Assembly (NCBI GenBank): GCA_963809925.1
Contig: CAWELH010000007.1
Location: forward strand, 1-64,000
Direction of reading: 5' to 3'
Length of the DNA stretch: 64,000 nt
Source: DASQZK01 sp963809925
GTDB lineage: Bacteria > Bacteroidota > Bacteroidia > Bacteroidales > GCA-2748055
Both the position numbers and the translations under genes were made by a program. The first letter of the stretch is position 1. Each line of letters starts with the position of its first letter. Shown piece after piece: positions 44,993 through 56,000 of this stretch. The notes under the pieces were generated by a model, which searched no databases, was not told where the DNA came from, and saw only the letters and a program-made list of their open reading frames with translations.

Positions 44993-46627
44993 TTAGTATC
45001 CTTTGTTTTGTTTCATACTTGTCAGGTCAAGTTCCGCCTGTGGCAGGGGTAACAATTTATGGTAGTTCTGCACCCGGTCGCCGATAGGCTCACCGGTGTG
45101 ATAAGGAACGAACCTGCTCATGACTGCTATAAGGCTGTCTCTCCTGACAAGATCCCTGAAGCGTTTCCATTCAAACGCAAGTTCATAGCTTCGCTCCTTC
45201 CAAATTGTATCCCAGCAAGCCTCCTGGCTTAAGCCCATCGGTACGTCAGCCGGCACCGCCCGTTGCTGTCCGCCGGCAAACCTTGCCCTTGCCCTGAGCT
45301 GATTAAGGTAACCTATTGCTTCGGCAGTTTTACCGGTTTCATTTAATGCCTCTGCTGCAATCAGCAACACCTCCCCATACCTTAAAACAGGAACATTAAA
45401 CGACGCAGCGATGCCGTCGGGCCAGGTTTCGACAGGCCCCGGATACCTTGTCCATTTTGCGCATCCCGGCGCTTTGATTGCCTGATCCGTGAGCGCGGTA
45501 TAGTTGATCATCTGTGTCGTGTCTCCATTGACCGAACTGGTAGTTATGGCATAGTCCGTTTCAAAGCTGACCTCTCTCCGGTAGTCCCCGGGAATAAATG
45601 AATTATAGAATGACATGGGTGGGACGTATCCGCTCCATCCTCCGACATCCCAGGGTTTTCTCAGAGGCACAAAACCGTTGTTGTTATTTCGCCAGCCGTC
45701 GAAATCCTGGCCTGCCGCATACCCTCCTTTGGCTTCGGAAAAATAATCCACAGAGTAAATATGTTCTTTTGTATCACCCACTTCTCCATTGAAAAGATCC
45801 TGGAAATCTTCCACAAGGTCGTAGCCAAAAGCAGCCTTATTTTTGATTACTTCTTCGGCATAAAAGGCAGCAGCTTCCCAGTGAGAAGAAAAGCTTCCTT
45901 TCAGACTTTCCACATAAGCTTCATCTATCGTACGGTAGTCATATGAATTTCTGAAAACATCGTTAAATGTGGCCAGATCGAGATGAACCTTGGCCAGCAA
46001 TGTAAGGGCCGTTCCCCTGGATGCCTTGTTGCGGGATACACCGTAGTTCTCGGGTAAATGATCGAGACACCAGGTAAGGTCGTCGATGATATGACCTAAG
46101 ATCTCTTCTGCCGGCGTGCGGGTAATGCCCGAGCCGTCTGCCGGATTTGGGAGCAGTTCTTCAAGATAGGGGACATCGCCAAACATGCCCACCAGCTCGA
46201 AGTAGGTGAAATCACGTAGCCAGAGAACCTCGGCCCGGTACATATCCTTCTTCTCATCCGTCATCTCCACGTTTTTGATTTTCGGAAGAATCATGTTTGC
46301 ATAAGCAATCCTTGAATACGATGCACGGTATACAACATCGGTCATATCTGATGGTGTATACCTGAACTCATTGAAGTTGAACCGGTAGGGCCTGAAGGTC
46401 GTCGGATCAACGTCGTATTCTTCCGAAAGCATGTCGTAGACATCATAGTCCTGTGAGATCTGCGCATCGGTTGCGGTATTATACAAACCTAGGACCGCAG
46501 CTTCCAGGTCGCCTTCACTCTTAAAGTACGATTCAGGAGTAAGCACTCCTATTGGTTTTTCCTCCAGGTCGGCACAGGAAGAAAGGATTAATACGAGAAC
46601 ACCGAAAATATATGCTAATTTTTTCAT
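44993..46627 (-). CDS. SusD/RagB-family surface glycan-binding lipoprotein
   Basis: A 544-residue lipoprotein with lipobox LILSSCAD (Cys18). It shows the SusD layout: TPR helices in the N-terminal half (YRAEVLWLRDFTYFELVGMFGDVPYLEE, KASRGTALTLLAKVHLDLATF) and a C-terminal half with VPVLRYGEVLLIAAEALNET, AIGYLNQLRARA, WKERSYELAFEWKRFRDLVR and the closing LPLPQAELDLTSMKQNKGY. All are family signatures. It caps the SusC transporter and presents oligosaccharide to it. It lies downstream of susC with a SusD fossil between, and upstream of the beta-helix gene by 60 bp. Confidence 0.95.
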   Translation of the reverse strand: MKKLAYIFGVLVLILSSCADLEEKPIGVLTPESYFKSEGDLEAAVLGLYNTATDAQISQDYDVYDMLSEEYDVDPTTFRPYRFNFNEFRYTPSDMTDVVYRASYSRIAYANMILPKIKNVEMTDEKKDMYRAEVLWLRDFTYFELVGMFGDVPYLEELLPNPADGSGITRTPAEEILGHIIDDLTWCLDHLPENYGVSRNKASRGTALTLLAKVHLDLATFNDVFRNSYDYRTIDEAYVESLKGSFSSHWEAAAFYAEEVIKNKAAFGYDLVEDFQDLFNGEVGDTKEHIYSVDYFSEAKGGYAAGQDFDGWRNNNNGFVPLRKPWDVGGWSGYVPPMSFYNSFIPGDYRREVSFETDYAITTSSVNGDTTQMINYTALTDQAIKAPGCAKWTRYPGPVETWPDGIAASFNVPVLRYGEVLLIAAEALNETGKTAEAIGYLNQLRARARFAGGQQRAVPADVPMGLSQEACWDTIWKERSYELAFEWKRFRDLVRRDSLIAVMSRFVPYHTGEPIGDRVQNYHKLLPLPQAELDLTSMKQNKGY

Positions 46628-46722
46628 ACTGATAGTTTTGTTTGTTACACTGCCGGATACCTGTTAAATTTTTAAATGAAGCTTATTATAATTTACGATA
46701 ATCATCGCTGTAACATCCTCAT

Positions 46723-46905
46723 TTAATATTCTTTGTTCTGTTTCAGACCTGTAAGTTCGATCTCGCGCCAGGGTATTCGCCATCCGTTGAAGGTCGGTCC
46801 TGCCCCATCATGCCCTTTGGCCTCTGAGAAGAAGTCGCGGGAAGGTGCTACTTCACAAGCCAGGACATTCATAATCTGAGGCATACGTATTCTTCGGTTC
46901 ATCAT
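46723..46905 (-). pseudogene. SusD fossil: internal deletion leaving 60 codons
   Basis: The 60-codon frame combines two pieces that match the intact SusD next door: FFSEAKGHDGAGPTFNGWR, like YFSEAKGGYAAGQDFDGWR of its residues about 280-300, and IPWREIELTGLKQNKEY, like the SusD C-terminus LPLPQAELDLTSMKQNKGY. Everything between, about 240 residues, has been deleted in frame. It lies between susC and the functional susD, 27 bp before the former's stop. So a second SusD gene was present here and eroded, or a tandem copy was recombined away. Confidence 0.72.
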
Positions 46906-46932
46906 TTTATCCCCATTGCTTTCGTGAAACGA

Positions 46933-49900
46933 CTAGAAGCCAATTTTTAGACCGAAAGTGAAACCTCTCACACTTGGGTAGTTACCGTCGTCAACACCAT
47001 GAAATATATCGGAATTCTTGTATCGGCTCACCTCCGGATCGTACCCCTTGTAGTTAGTCCAGAGGTATAGGTTCTGTCCGCTCACATATACCTTAAATTC
47101 TGCAATATGAATTATATCAAGCCATTTCCGGGGCAGGCTGTAGCCAAGGGTGACATTCTGCAGCCGGATGTATGTTCCATCCTCGATGAAGCGATCGGTC
47201 GGCAGCATTTTATTATAAGCCGAGACTTTGGGAACATCGGTAAATACCCATTGTTCTGATTCCGCATCGTAATAGCTCCGCTTATCCCATGCTTCCTTGC
47301 TCAGATTCGTGCTCGGGTTCATGGTCTCCAGCCTTTGCCTTGTAAGGTTATAAATATCGCCACCCATTGATGCCTGGATAAAGATCCCCAGACTCCAGCC
47401 CTTATAGCTGAAAGTGTTGTTCATTCCCCATACAAAATCAGGGAATGCCGAACCGATCAGTACCCGGTCCTTCGTTTCTTCAAATTTGCCGTTGCTGTCG
47501 GTGTCAGCATATTTAGGGCCTCCCAGGGAGCCCCCGTTCGCGTCAGCTTCTTCTTTATCCTGGTAAACGCCAACGTAGTGGAGTCCTACAAAGGAGCTAA
47601 GCGGCTCCCCTTTGATCATATACATCATATCCTGGGAAAGTGCAGTTGAAAGGGTAGCATTGGACGGTACGATCGTATCATTGTCGGCCAGATCCAGGAT
47701 CAGATTTTTATTGGTCGAAATATTGAAATCGGTTTCCCATTTAAATGGTGCTGAAATGTTAAAGGTATGGATACTGAATTCAAATCCTTTGTTGGATACT
47801 TCTCCGACATTTACTGTCCCCTGAGCAAATCCGGATGTTCCGGGAAATTTCTTGTCCAGCAACAGGTCGTAAGTCAGCTTGTCGTAATAATCGGCGGTCA
47901 TGGTGATACGGTTGTTGAAAAGTCCGATATCGAGGCCAATATCCATCTGTTTAGTAGATTCCCATCCGAGTTCACTGTTAGAAACCGTAAGGGGTACCAC
48001 GACACCTATTCGTTGGTTGTTATTCAGTACGCCGTTTGTGATTGCCAGCCTGGCGAGCGATTTATAGGAACCGATCTCCGCATTTCCGACCATACCATAG
48101 CTGGCCCTGGCTTTAAGTTCGCTGATGAAATTCACATTTGACATGAACGATTCATTATGGATTTTCCAGGCAACTGCTCCCGATGGGAAAAACCCATACT
48201 TTTTGTTGACTGCAAATACGGAAGAACCATCGACTCTGCCATTAAGAGTTATGGAATACCTGTCTGTCAGGTCATAATGAATCCGGCCCAGATACGACTC
48301 AAACTGCCTGGTGGATTTTCCCGATGACATGGAGGAGTATACATCAGCTGCGCCAATATTGAGATAGTTAAACATGAATGCATCACTTACAAAGCCATAC
48401 CCTCTGCCGTTATAATCCTCCCTGCTCTCCTTTTCCCAGGTATACCCCAGAAGTGCTAGCACATGATGGTTGGGATTAAAAGTTTTATCGAAAGTGAGAA
48501 TGTTTTCATTTACAAAGCGGAATATTTGATAATTATTATACCATGCCTCACCGGAATTTCCCGCTGGTGATACTTTACTTGAGCCGACGATGCTTTCCTG
48601 AAGGTTCGCCTGGCCATGTCTCCGGTACGTCGTAGCAATACCCGCTGATGTTTTGAAATGGAGTGACGGCAGAATGGTCAGTTCAGCGGAAAAATCAGAA
48701 AGGAGATCATCAAGCTGAAGTTCAGAGACCGGAACAGGAATAGTGACAACGGAAAGGGGGTTATCCGCTGGTATTGAGAGCTTGTCGTACTGCCAGACTC
48801 CAAGTGTATCTCTTGGTTCAAAAAGCGGGCTGTATCCGAGAATGTTGTTAGAGACTCCGATACCATCCCAGAACCCTGTTTCACCTAAGTATGCTTTCCT
48901 GCTTGCGTTGGTGTTCAGACTTACTTTGAGCCATTTATTTACCTTTGCATCGATATTCATTCGGGCAGAATACCTTTTAAATTCGGATGAGGGTACGATC
49001 CCCTTCTGATCATAAAGGTTGCCTGAAAGGTAATACCTCATCTTTTCATTCCCTCCCGAAAAGGACAACTGGTATTCATCGGTTTCACCCTGCCTGTATA
49101 CGAGGTCGTGCCAGTCAACATCCCAATCGATCTCTTCCGGTTTGGTAGGAAAACGCCGGCTCCCTATAACCGGATATGGTCTTTTGTCACCATCGTTGTG
49201 GTAGGTTTCATTGATCATATAACCGTACTCCTGGGAATTCAGAACATCGATCTTTTGGGAAATATTCTGAATTGACTTTGAATAGGTGAACTCAAATTTA
49301 TCCTTCCCCGGATTTCCGGATTTTGTGGTAACGAGCACGACGCCATTTGATGCCCTGGCGCCATAGATGGCAAGCGCAGAGGCATCTTTCAGGATGTCGA
49401 TCCTCTCTATGTCGTTGGGGTTAATATCCTCGAGTTGTCCTCCCGGGAATCCGTCTATTACGATCAGCGGATCATTTCCGCTACTGATGGAATTGACACC
49501 ACGGATCCTCATCCGTATCGCTCCGCCAGGTGCGCCGCTGTTTTGAGTTATTTCAACACCAGCTGCACGGCCCTGAAGAAGAAGATCAGCCCTGGCAACA
49601 GGCATACCCTGAACATCTTCAGGTTTAACGGTCGAAACGGAGCCTGTAAGATCCTTTTTCTTGATTGTACCATATCCGATCACAACAATCTCATCAAGGC
49701 TCTTGGTTTCAAGCTTAAGGGCCATGTCTATCCTGCTCCGGCTGCCAATCCCGAGTTCCTCTGTCTCGTAGCCTACATAAGAAAAGACCAGTGTCTCATC
49801 GTTCTCCTGAAGAGCCAGTTCATAATGACCGGAGATATCTGAAATCGTTCCCCTGACGGTACCTTTAACGCTCACATTAACACCGGGCAGAGGGGTCCCG

Positions 49901-50016
49901 TCAGCTGCATCAGTGATGGTACCTGAAACAGAACGCTGCCCATATGCAGCTGTCATAAGGCTTATAAAAAACAGGGAAAGAAATATTTTCTTTATTATAC
50001 ATTGATATGTATGCAT
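46933..50016 (-). CDS. SusC/RagA-family TonB-dependent outer-membrane transporter
   Basis: 1027 residues from the ATG at 50016, which gives a proper signal peptide (IFLSLFFISLMTAAYGQ); an ATG at 50073 would add 19 residues. A carboxypeptidase-like N-terminal domain (SVSGTITDAADGTPLPGVNV, SDISGHYEL) precedes the SusC signature SLDEIVVIGYG. The plug follows (DLTGSVSTVKPEDVQ, RMRIRGVNS, PLIVIDGFPGG), then a 22-strand barrel to the terminal VRGFTFGLKIGF. The length suits the family. It imports oligosaccharides bound by SusD using TonB energy. It is the first transport gene of the minus-strand locus, after the CBM9-type protein. Confidence 0.96.
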   Translation of the reverse strand: MHTYQCIIKKIFLSLFFISLMTAAYGQRSVSGTITDAADGTPLPGVNVSVKGTVRGTISDISGHYELALQENDETLVFSYVGYETEELGIGSRSRIDMALKLETKSLDEIVVIGYGTIKKKDLTGSVSTVKPEDVQGMPVARADLLLQGRAAGVEITQNSGAPGGAIRMRIRGVNSISSGNDPLIVIDGFPGGQLEDINPNDIERIDILKDASALAIYGARASNGVVLVTTKSGNPGKDKFEFTYSKSIQNISQKIDVLNSQEYGYMINETYHNDGDKRPYPVIGSRRFPTKPEEIDWDVDWHDLVYRQGETDEYQLSFSGGNEKMRYYLSGNLYDQKGIVPSSEFKRYSARMNIDAKVNKWLKVSLNTNASRKAYLGETGFWDGIGVSNNILGYSPLFEPRDTLGVWQYDKLSIPADNPLSVVTIPVPVSELQLDDLLSDFSAELTILPSLHFKTSAGIATTYRRHGQANLQESIVGSSKVSPAGNSGEAWYNNYQIFRFVNENILTFDKTFNPNHHVLALLGYTWEKESREDYNGRGYGFVSDAFMFNYLNIGAADVYSSMSSGKSTRQFESYLGRIHYDLTDRYSITLNGRVDGSSVFAVNKKYGFFPSGAVAWKIHNESFMSNVNFISELKARASYGMVGNAEIGSYKSLARLAITNGVLNNNQRIGVVVPLTVSNSELGWESTKQMDIGLDIGLFNNRITMTADYYDKLTYDLLLDKKFPGTSGFAQGTVNVGEVSNKGFEFSIHTFNISAPFKWETDFNISTNKNLILDLADNDTIVPSNATLSTALSQDMMYMIKGEPLSSFVGLHYVGVYQDKEEADANGGSLGGPKYADTDSNGKFEETKDRVLIGSAFPDFVWGMNNTFSYKGWSLGIFIQASMGGDIYNLTRQRLETMNPSTNLSKEAWDKRSYYDAESEQWVFTDVPKVSAYNKMLPTDRFIEDGTYIRLQNVTLGYSLPRKWLDIIHIAEFKVYVSGQNLYLWTNYKGYDPEVSRYKNSDIFHGVDDGNYPSVRGFTFGLKIGF

Positions 50017-50162
50017 TTCTGTAAAGTGTTTAGATGGTAGTTTTATATCCGTCAACTTTGAACCAATATTCAATCCGGGACAGCGTGTATCCCACCGCAG
50101 AGAGTACTTTGCCTTTGTGAAAGTTTGCGTTTAGAACGCCGGATTTGAAATTAACTTTAATA

Positions 50163-50186
50163 ACTCCCGGCATAAATGCCGGGAGT
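50163..50186 (-). terminator. Strong hairpin between CBM9 protein gene and susC
   Basis: ACTCCCGGCA-TAAA-TGCCGGGAGT is a 10-bp perfect stem with a 4-nt loop, 55 bp downstream of the CBM9 gene stop and 147 bp upstream of susC. No long T-run follows on the minus strand. It may be a partial terminator that uncouples expression levels of the first gene and susC. Related CCGGG...CCCGG palindromes occur near 52390 and 52503. Confidence 0.5.
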
Positions 50187-50240
50187 ATTACCGTTAACCA
50201 ACTAATTGAAACTCCTTACTTCTCTTACTAACTGGTAAAC

Positions 50241-52451
50241 CTATTCTTTCAGGAATTTTTCAACGGCAGAATGATCGTTCCTGTCAACAACCTTTACAAA
50301 GTAGAGGCCCCTGTTCAGTGTCGATACATTTATTGAAATTTCGCCTGAGGCGGTGGTATTCGAAACCCTTCTAAGCAGTTGTCCGGAAACATTCGTGATC
50401 TCAACATATTTTACATTCTCTATGCCTGAGATCTGTAGAAAATCGGAAACCGGGTTCGGGTACAATTTTAATTTTCCGGCAAGCGCATTATAAATTCCGG
50501 TTTCACCATCGAGACGGATCAGCGGAAAGTTGCTGGCATCCTGGTTCATATTGGTGGCAAAAAGGAGAAGAATTGTTTCTCTTCCTGCACCGTCATTGTC
50601 GTTTATGGCAACATTGGTTGTGAACTTATTCCCCACTTCAGGTATAAACGGATTCTCATTGCCAATGCCGTTTAGTGCCGTCCATGGCAAAGCCATTTCG
50701 AGTTCGTATCCGTTGTCTCCGTCCTCCAGGTCCCATTTCTCCAAGGAAGCACCATTGAAATCCCTGATGGTGTTGGCGGTGTTATTTCCATTGGACACAG
50801 TCTGAGCCATGGTAGCACCGTAAATATAAAGGAGCTTCTCATTACCTGGCTGCTGATCGGGCAGGTAGAACATGTTATATCCGGAACGCTTGTCAATCTT
50901 GTCGGTCATGATCAGCGCAAATTCAATCCCGTCATTTTCCCATGAATTTGCTTCTGTGGTCACAAATACCTGGTCAACGACTCTGAAATATGCATAGAGG
51001 TAATCCTCATCCCAAAGCAGTTGTACCTTTGCGCTCAGATCGGCTGCTGATTCGGGGGCCACCAGACCTTCACCGTCATTGACATCTGTAATTTCAATTG
51101 CATTGTCATATGTATACCATTCATCAAAGAAGGCATCGATATATACCGGATTTGCATCTGTTACTTTCAGTGCGCTATATGTCGGGTACGGCGGAGCATA
51201 GGTCTCAATACCATAATCCTTGGTCGTTACACCGTCTTCTGCGGTAACCCTGTACACCATTCCTGTGGCGACAAGCGCTGCCGGATCGGTGACTTCCGTA
51301 CTGCCGTCAAATATAGCTTCTGTGGCATTTTCCTGTGGCCTGATTTTGCCGAGGAAGATCTCGACAGTAGTCCCTTCAATGGTAGATATCACATCTGTCC
51401 CTTCATCATATTCAAGCGGAGAAAAGAACGCCGCAATGGTAACATCGCTGCTCAGACTAAGTGATTCGAGACCGTATTCCTTTAACATACCTGCCTCAGA
51501 GGTAACAAGAAGTGTCATGGTGTTCATCACAACTTCAGCACCATCTACTGCCATCTTAATACCACTTTCGTCGGGATTGAGAACCATGGCACTGGCACCC
51601 GCAGGGAGTGTTAATGCTGCAAGTAACTGATCAACCGTAGTTCCCTCCGGTACATCTGCAATCATGTCATCCGCCAAGGTACCAATGGAAGTAGTTACGC
51701 TCACATCTGTGCTGCCAACGAATTCCGTAATGGCCTCAACGGTGATATCATCAAAGTAACCGCCGTCATTCCATGAACCAAATCCGATCATTCCTGCATC
51801 ATCAATGGAAGCATCATCAACCGACAGGAAAGGTGTGCCTTCATATTTCAGGATCACTTTGCTTCCTACTTTTTCCAGGGTTACAACATGAAAAAGTGTA
51901 TCCTGGAACTTGGATATACTCTGGTTGATTGTTATGTTCAATCCTCCGGATCCACCGCGCAATCCTTCTCCTTCAACAAATGCAGCAGCCGTTGGAGATG
52001 GTGATGTGCCAAAATTGACATAGTTAAAGTTCAGGTCATCAACATATCCCCAAATGATACCGGCGTCCCAGTTGCCATTGGCTTCGTCAAACCACGGTCT
52101 TGCAACCGACATCGTGACCTTGAAATTGGTAAAGTTCTGCCCTTCGACATGAGTAAACTCACCAAGCGCTGAGCCTGAACCAGCTCCATATTCCGTTTCA
52201 GCTCCATCCGGATCAAACCACGGATCACCACTGTAATGCAGCGGATTTATGTTGGATGTCATAATGGCATATACCGTATTTTCCCCGTACAGGTAGGTTG
52301 CCCAGTTGGCGGAGTTGTACTCAGTATAGTTCGTCCTGTCACCCCAAACTGCGTCATCAGAGAAAATATCCGTCTGGGCATTTAGTATACCGGGCAAAAT
52401 GCCCAGTAAAAGGACCAAAAAAGTCAGAATTGTGAGTTTAGCTTTTTTCAT
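50241..52451 (-). CDS. Secreted protein with lectin-like, Ig-like and CBM9 domains and T9SS tail
   Basis: 737 residues from the ATG at 52451, giving a signal peptide ending LLGILPGILNAQ; an ATG at 52532 would add 27 residues. Domains: a concanavalin-like fold (about 25-230, IGFGSWNDGGYFDDITVEA at the end), two tandem Ig-like segments rich in Thr/Val (about 235-400), then a CBM9-like domain (about 410-640, VQLLWDEDYLYAYFRVVDQV, NDGIEFALIMTDK), and a T9SS type A tail (LYPNPVSDFLQISGIENVKY). Probably a surface glycan-binding protein. Being directly upstream of susC, it would be the first gene of the locus, although a strong hairpin separates them. Confidence 0.82.
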   Translation of the reverse strand: MKKAKLTILTFLVLLLGILPGILNAQTDIFSDDAVWGDRTNYTEYNSANWATYLYGENTVYAIMTSNINPLHYSGDPWFDPDGAETEYGAGSGSALGEFTHVEGQNFTNFKVTMSVARPWFDEANGNWDAGIIWGYVDDLNFNYVNFGTSPSPTAAAFVEGEGLRGGSGGLNITINQSISKFQDTLFHVVTLEKVGSKVILKYEGTPFLSVDDASIDDAGMIGFGSWNDGGYFDDITVEAITEFVGSTDVSVTTSIGTLADDMIADVPEGTTVDQLLAALTLPAGASAMVLNPDESGIKMAVDGAEVVMNTMTLLVTSEAGMLKEYGLESLSLSSDVTIAAFFSPLEYDEGTDVISTIEGTTVEIFLGKIRPQENATEAIFDGSTEVTDPAALVATGMVYRVTAEDGVTTKDYGIETYAPPYPTYSALKVTDANPVYIDAFFDEWYTYDNAIEITDVNDGEGLVAPESAADLSAKVQLLWDEDYLYAYFRVVDQVFVTTEANSWENDGIEFALIMTDKIDKRSGYNMFYLPDQQPGNEKLLYIYGATMAQTVSNGNNTANTIRDFNGASLEKWDLEDGDNGYELEMALPWTALNGIGNENPFIPEVGNKFTTNVAINDNDGAGRETILLLFATNMNQDASNFPLIRLDGETGIYNALAGKLKLYPNPVSDFLQISGIENVKYVEITNVSGQLLRRVSNTTASGEISINVSTLNRGLYFVKVVDRNDHSAVEKFLKE

Positions 52452-53019
52452 AATAGTATTAGTTTGATGTTTAAAAAAGAATAATTGATAGTTTGCGTTT
52501 ACCGGGCAAAATTCCCGGAAATGAAACTGCAACTGTTGATTATACTAAATTATGAAGTAAAATTTCTGAAGGTTTTCATCGGGGTTTCAAATCATTGTAT
52601 AATTGTACAGTTCTGATTATCAGGTAAATATTATTTAGAATGAAACAAAATGACAAGAATTTGAAACGAATTGTAAAGGGGGAGGGAGTTAGGGAGTTAT
52701 GAAGTTTGGGAGTTATGAAGTTTGGGAGCTATGAAGTTTGGGGGTTAGGGAGTTTGGGGGTTATGAAGTTTGGGGGTTATGAAGTTTGAACCTGCAATAG
52801 TTTTCCGGACATACGAACACGCCTTAGAACTTTCATAGTCTTGTGGATGGGTTTATGGAGGTGTGCCAACATTTCTAGTAACTAACAGAAAATCGTCGAG
52901 CGTAAAGCAGGAAGCAGACGTAAAGACTCTCCGATAGATTTTCAAGACGGACAGATAGTTGTTATGAATAAGTTTTCCTCATTTTTAAATTCAAATTATT
53001 TATTAAAAAATTAAACAAG
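52452..53019. other. Divergent promoter region with 16-bp array
   Basis: This 568-bp gap separates the minus-strand locus from the plus-strand cluster starting at 53020 and must contain both promoters. It holds an inverted CCGGG/CCCGG pair near 52503-52518 and the 16-bp tandem array at 52692-52787. The 230 bp to the right of the array are AT-rich without further structure. Confidence 0.5.
52692..52787. repeat. Six 16-bp tandem units (G-rich)
   Basis: Six units of GGGAGTTATGAAGTTT with small changes (GGGAGCTATGAAGTTT, GGGGGTTAGGGAGTTT, GGGGGTTATGAAGTTT). The G-runs are regularly spaced on the plus strand. It lies 240 bp upstream of the SusC-side first gene and 230 bp upstream of the plus-strand hydrolase gene. 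Confidence 0.88.
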
Positions 53020-56000
53020 ATGAAACAGTGGAGTAAAATCTTCAATATTAAAGAGGGAAGTATACGATTTAAGAATACTCTTATTCAATTGATGCTAATA
53101 GGGATAATGACCCTTTGGAGCACCAGCGTTTTTGGAGGTGAAGATTTGACAGTTATTGTTACCGCAAGCAGCGAAAATCCTCCATCTGAGGGTATCGAAA
53201 ATATACATGACGGTAACTTGAATAATAAGTGGTTTGGCGGAGGATCATCAAACTGGGTTCAATTTGCCTATTCCACAGCTCAAATTTGGAACATTTATGC
53301 AATGACTTCAGCAAACGATTTCCCAAATCGTGATGCCAAAGATTGGACATTGAGTGGATCCAATGATGGCAGCAATTGGGTAACAATTGATACACGCACA
53401 GATCAGCCTGTGTGGTCCGGGAGAAACAGTACACTGAAGTTTCCTTTTTCAAATTCAACGGCTTATTTATATTATAAACTTGATATAATTGATAATCATG
53501 AGGAGTGGGGTACTCAACTTGCAGAACTGGCATTTTCCTATATTGATTCATCTGATATAGAATCACCTTCAGTTCCTGAAGGTCTTTCAGCTTCCGATGT
53601 TACAGCTAATTCATTTACATTATCATGGAATGCATCTTCAGACAACATAGGTGTTACAGGATATGAAGTTTTTAGAGACGGGATGACCCAGGGGACTCTT
53701 TCCGATACCTCAATGGACATATCAGGGCTTTTCCCGGCTGCAATCTATTCTATGACTGTAAGGGCTCGTGATGAATTGGGCAACTGGTCAGCTCAAAGTT
53801 CAGAATTACAGGTTGCGACTAATGACGATCATGATACAATAACAAATAGATTAATAACCGCAAGTAATGAAAATGCTCCATTAGAAGGTATTGATAAGTT
53901 AATGGATGGAAATATCTACAGTAAATGGCTTTGCTCTGGTAATACCGCATGGGCAAAAGTGCAATATCCCGCAGCGAAAATAATTAATGAATATCATATT
54001 GCTTCCGCAAATGATTCCCCAGAAAGAGATCCAAAAGATTGGACTATACTTGGATCAAACGACGGTGTGAATTGGGATACTTTGGATACCCGAACAAACG
54101 AGACCTGGACGGGCAGGTATTCTACAAATTCTTACTCTTTCAGCAACAGTTTGGGGTATACTTACTATAAATGGAATATCATTTTAAATAATGGTGGCAA
54201 CCTTATACAGTGTGCGGAGCTAAGCCTTAGGAATTCATCGGATCCTGATTTACAAGCGCCAACTGTACCGACAGGTTTATCCATTAATAATGTTCAAAAA
54301 ACACTATTTACACTCAGGTGGAACGCATCTACCGATAATATTGTAACTACTCTTTATGAAGTATTTAAGGATGGTGTTTCAATAGGAACTACTACAATTA
54401 CCTGGATAGATGTTACTGGACTGGATTGCAGTACATCTTATGATTTAACTGTTAGAGCAAGGGATGCCGCTGGAAATTGGTCGGAACAAAGTAATGCCAT
54501 AACCCAGGAAACACAAATATGTGTTGATAATATACCTCCAGGTGTTCCACAAGGACTTTTCGCGACAGATGTCACAACAAATTCATTACACTTAAATTGG
54601 GTAGTATCAGTTGATAACGTGTCAACGAATCTGTATGAGGTATTTCAGAATGGTAAATCTGTTGGAACAACTGCTAAAAACTCAAAGGATTTTAGCGGAT
54701 TAGCACAAAATACATTCTATTCATATACAGTACGTGCCCGTGATATAAATAACAACTGGTCGGAAAAAAGCGTACCAATGAGCGTTGTTACTTTAGATGG
54801 TAAGCAACACAAAAGCAATATGCAAATGGCAAGCGGGTTTAATGGTATTGGCTGGTACGAAGGCTGGTCCCCATATTGGCCATCCGGAATCGACTGGACT
54901 ACTGTTCAGAACCCATGGCTGCCACAATTTATTACCGATTTACAGGCTTATAGTTCATGCATAAGACCAAATGGGTTTACAGGTGGTGATGCTGCTCTGT
55001 TAATGGAGAATTGGGATGACCGAATCCAGAAGACAGATGATCAGTATTCCTCTACTTTACCCATGCAAATAAGCCTAACTGAGTTTAGTGCCAGACGATC
55101 AATAGCATACGAATGGCAAATTGATCTGTGTAACAGGGTTGGGGCAGATTATTGGGTAAATATACCATTTACTGCTACGGATGAATGCGTGCGTCAAATT
55201 GCAGAATTTATAAAAACTGAACTCGATCCAGGCCTGAAGGTATATGTTGAATGGTCGAATGAAACATGGAACTCAGGATATTATCAGTATCATTATTGTC
55301 TTGTTAAAGGTATTGAACTTGGATTAGACAGCCCCATATCATACAAAGGACAAGATGTCTATCCATCGGCTACCCGGGCGTATACTGTTTATCGGTCGAT
55401 TCAGGTATTTGATATTTTTGAAAGTGTGTTCGGTGTCAACAGTCCCAGGATTGTAAAGACAATCTGCAGTCAACTTGGATATTCCAACTGGCTCGAATAT
55501 ATTAATATCTGGGGCGATACCCACCCAATAGCTAATATGGATCTCGCGTTGATTAATGCACCTGATATTAATCCCAAAAAAATAAAAGTTGACGCTTATG
55601 GTATGGGCGCCTATATAAATGGTAATTCAATATCTGAGTATTATGATGACCTAAACAATAACGTCATTCAAAGGATTATTGAAACAAAGAACTCCCTGGA
55701 AATGGAAGGTTCAGGTACTAAGTTAGTTTTGTATGAAGGAGGTATTGACGCGAGTACAAATGCCATTGCGCTGGCCCACGACCCTGCAATATATCAATTC
55801 ATGTACGATATGTACGATGCGTATGGGAAATATGTTGAAGGACCGTTCTGTTTCTCGAACCATGTTGGCGCATTTTTAAATGATGCAGCCTGGGGATTGT
55901 TAGAAACAACCGGGCAATCAATTGACGATGCCCACAAATACCGGGCTACTGTTGATTGGGTATATACAAATAATAACATTGTGGATACCATTACTGCACC

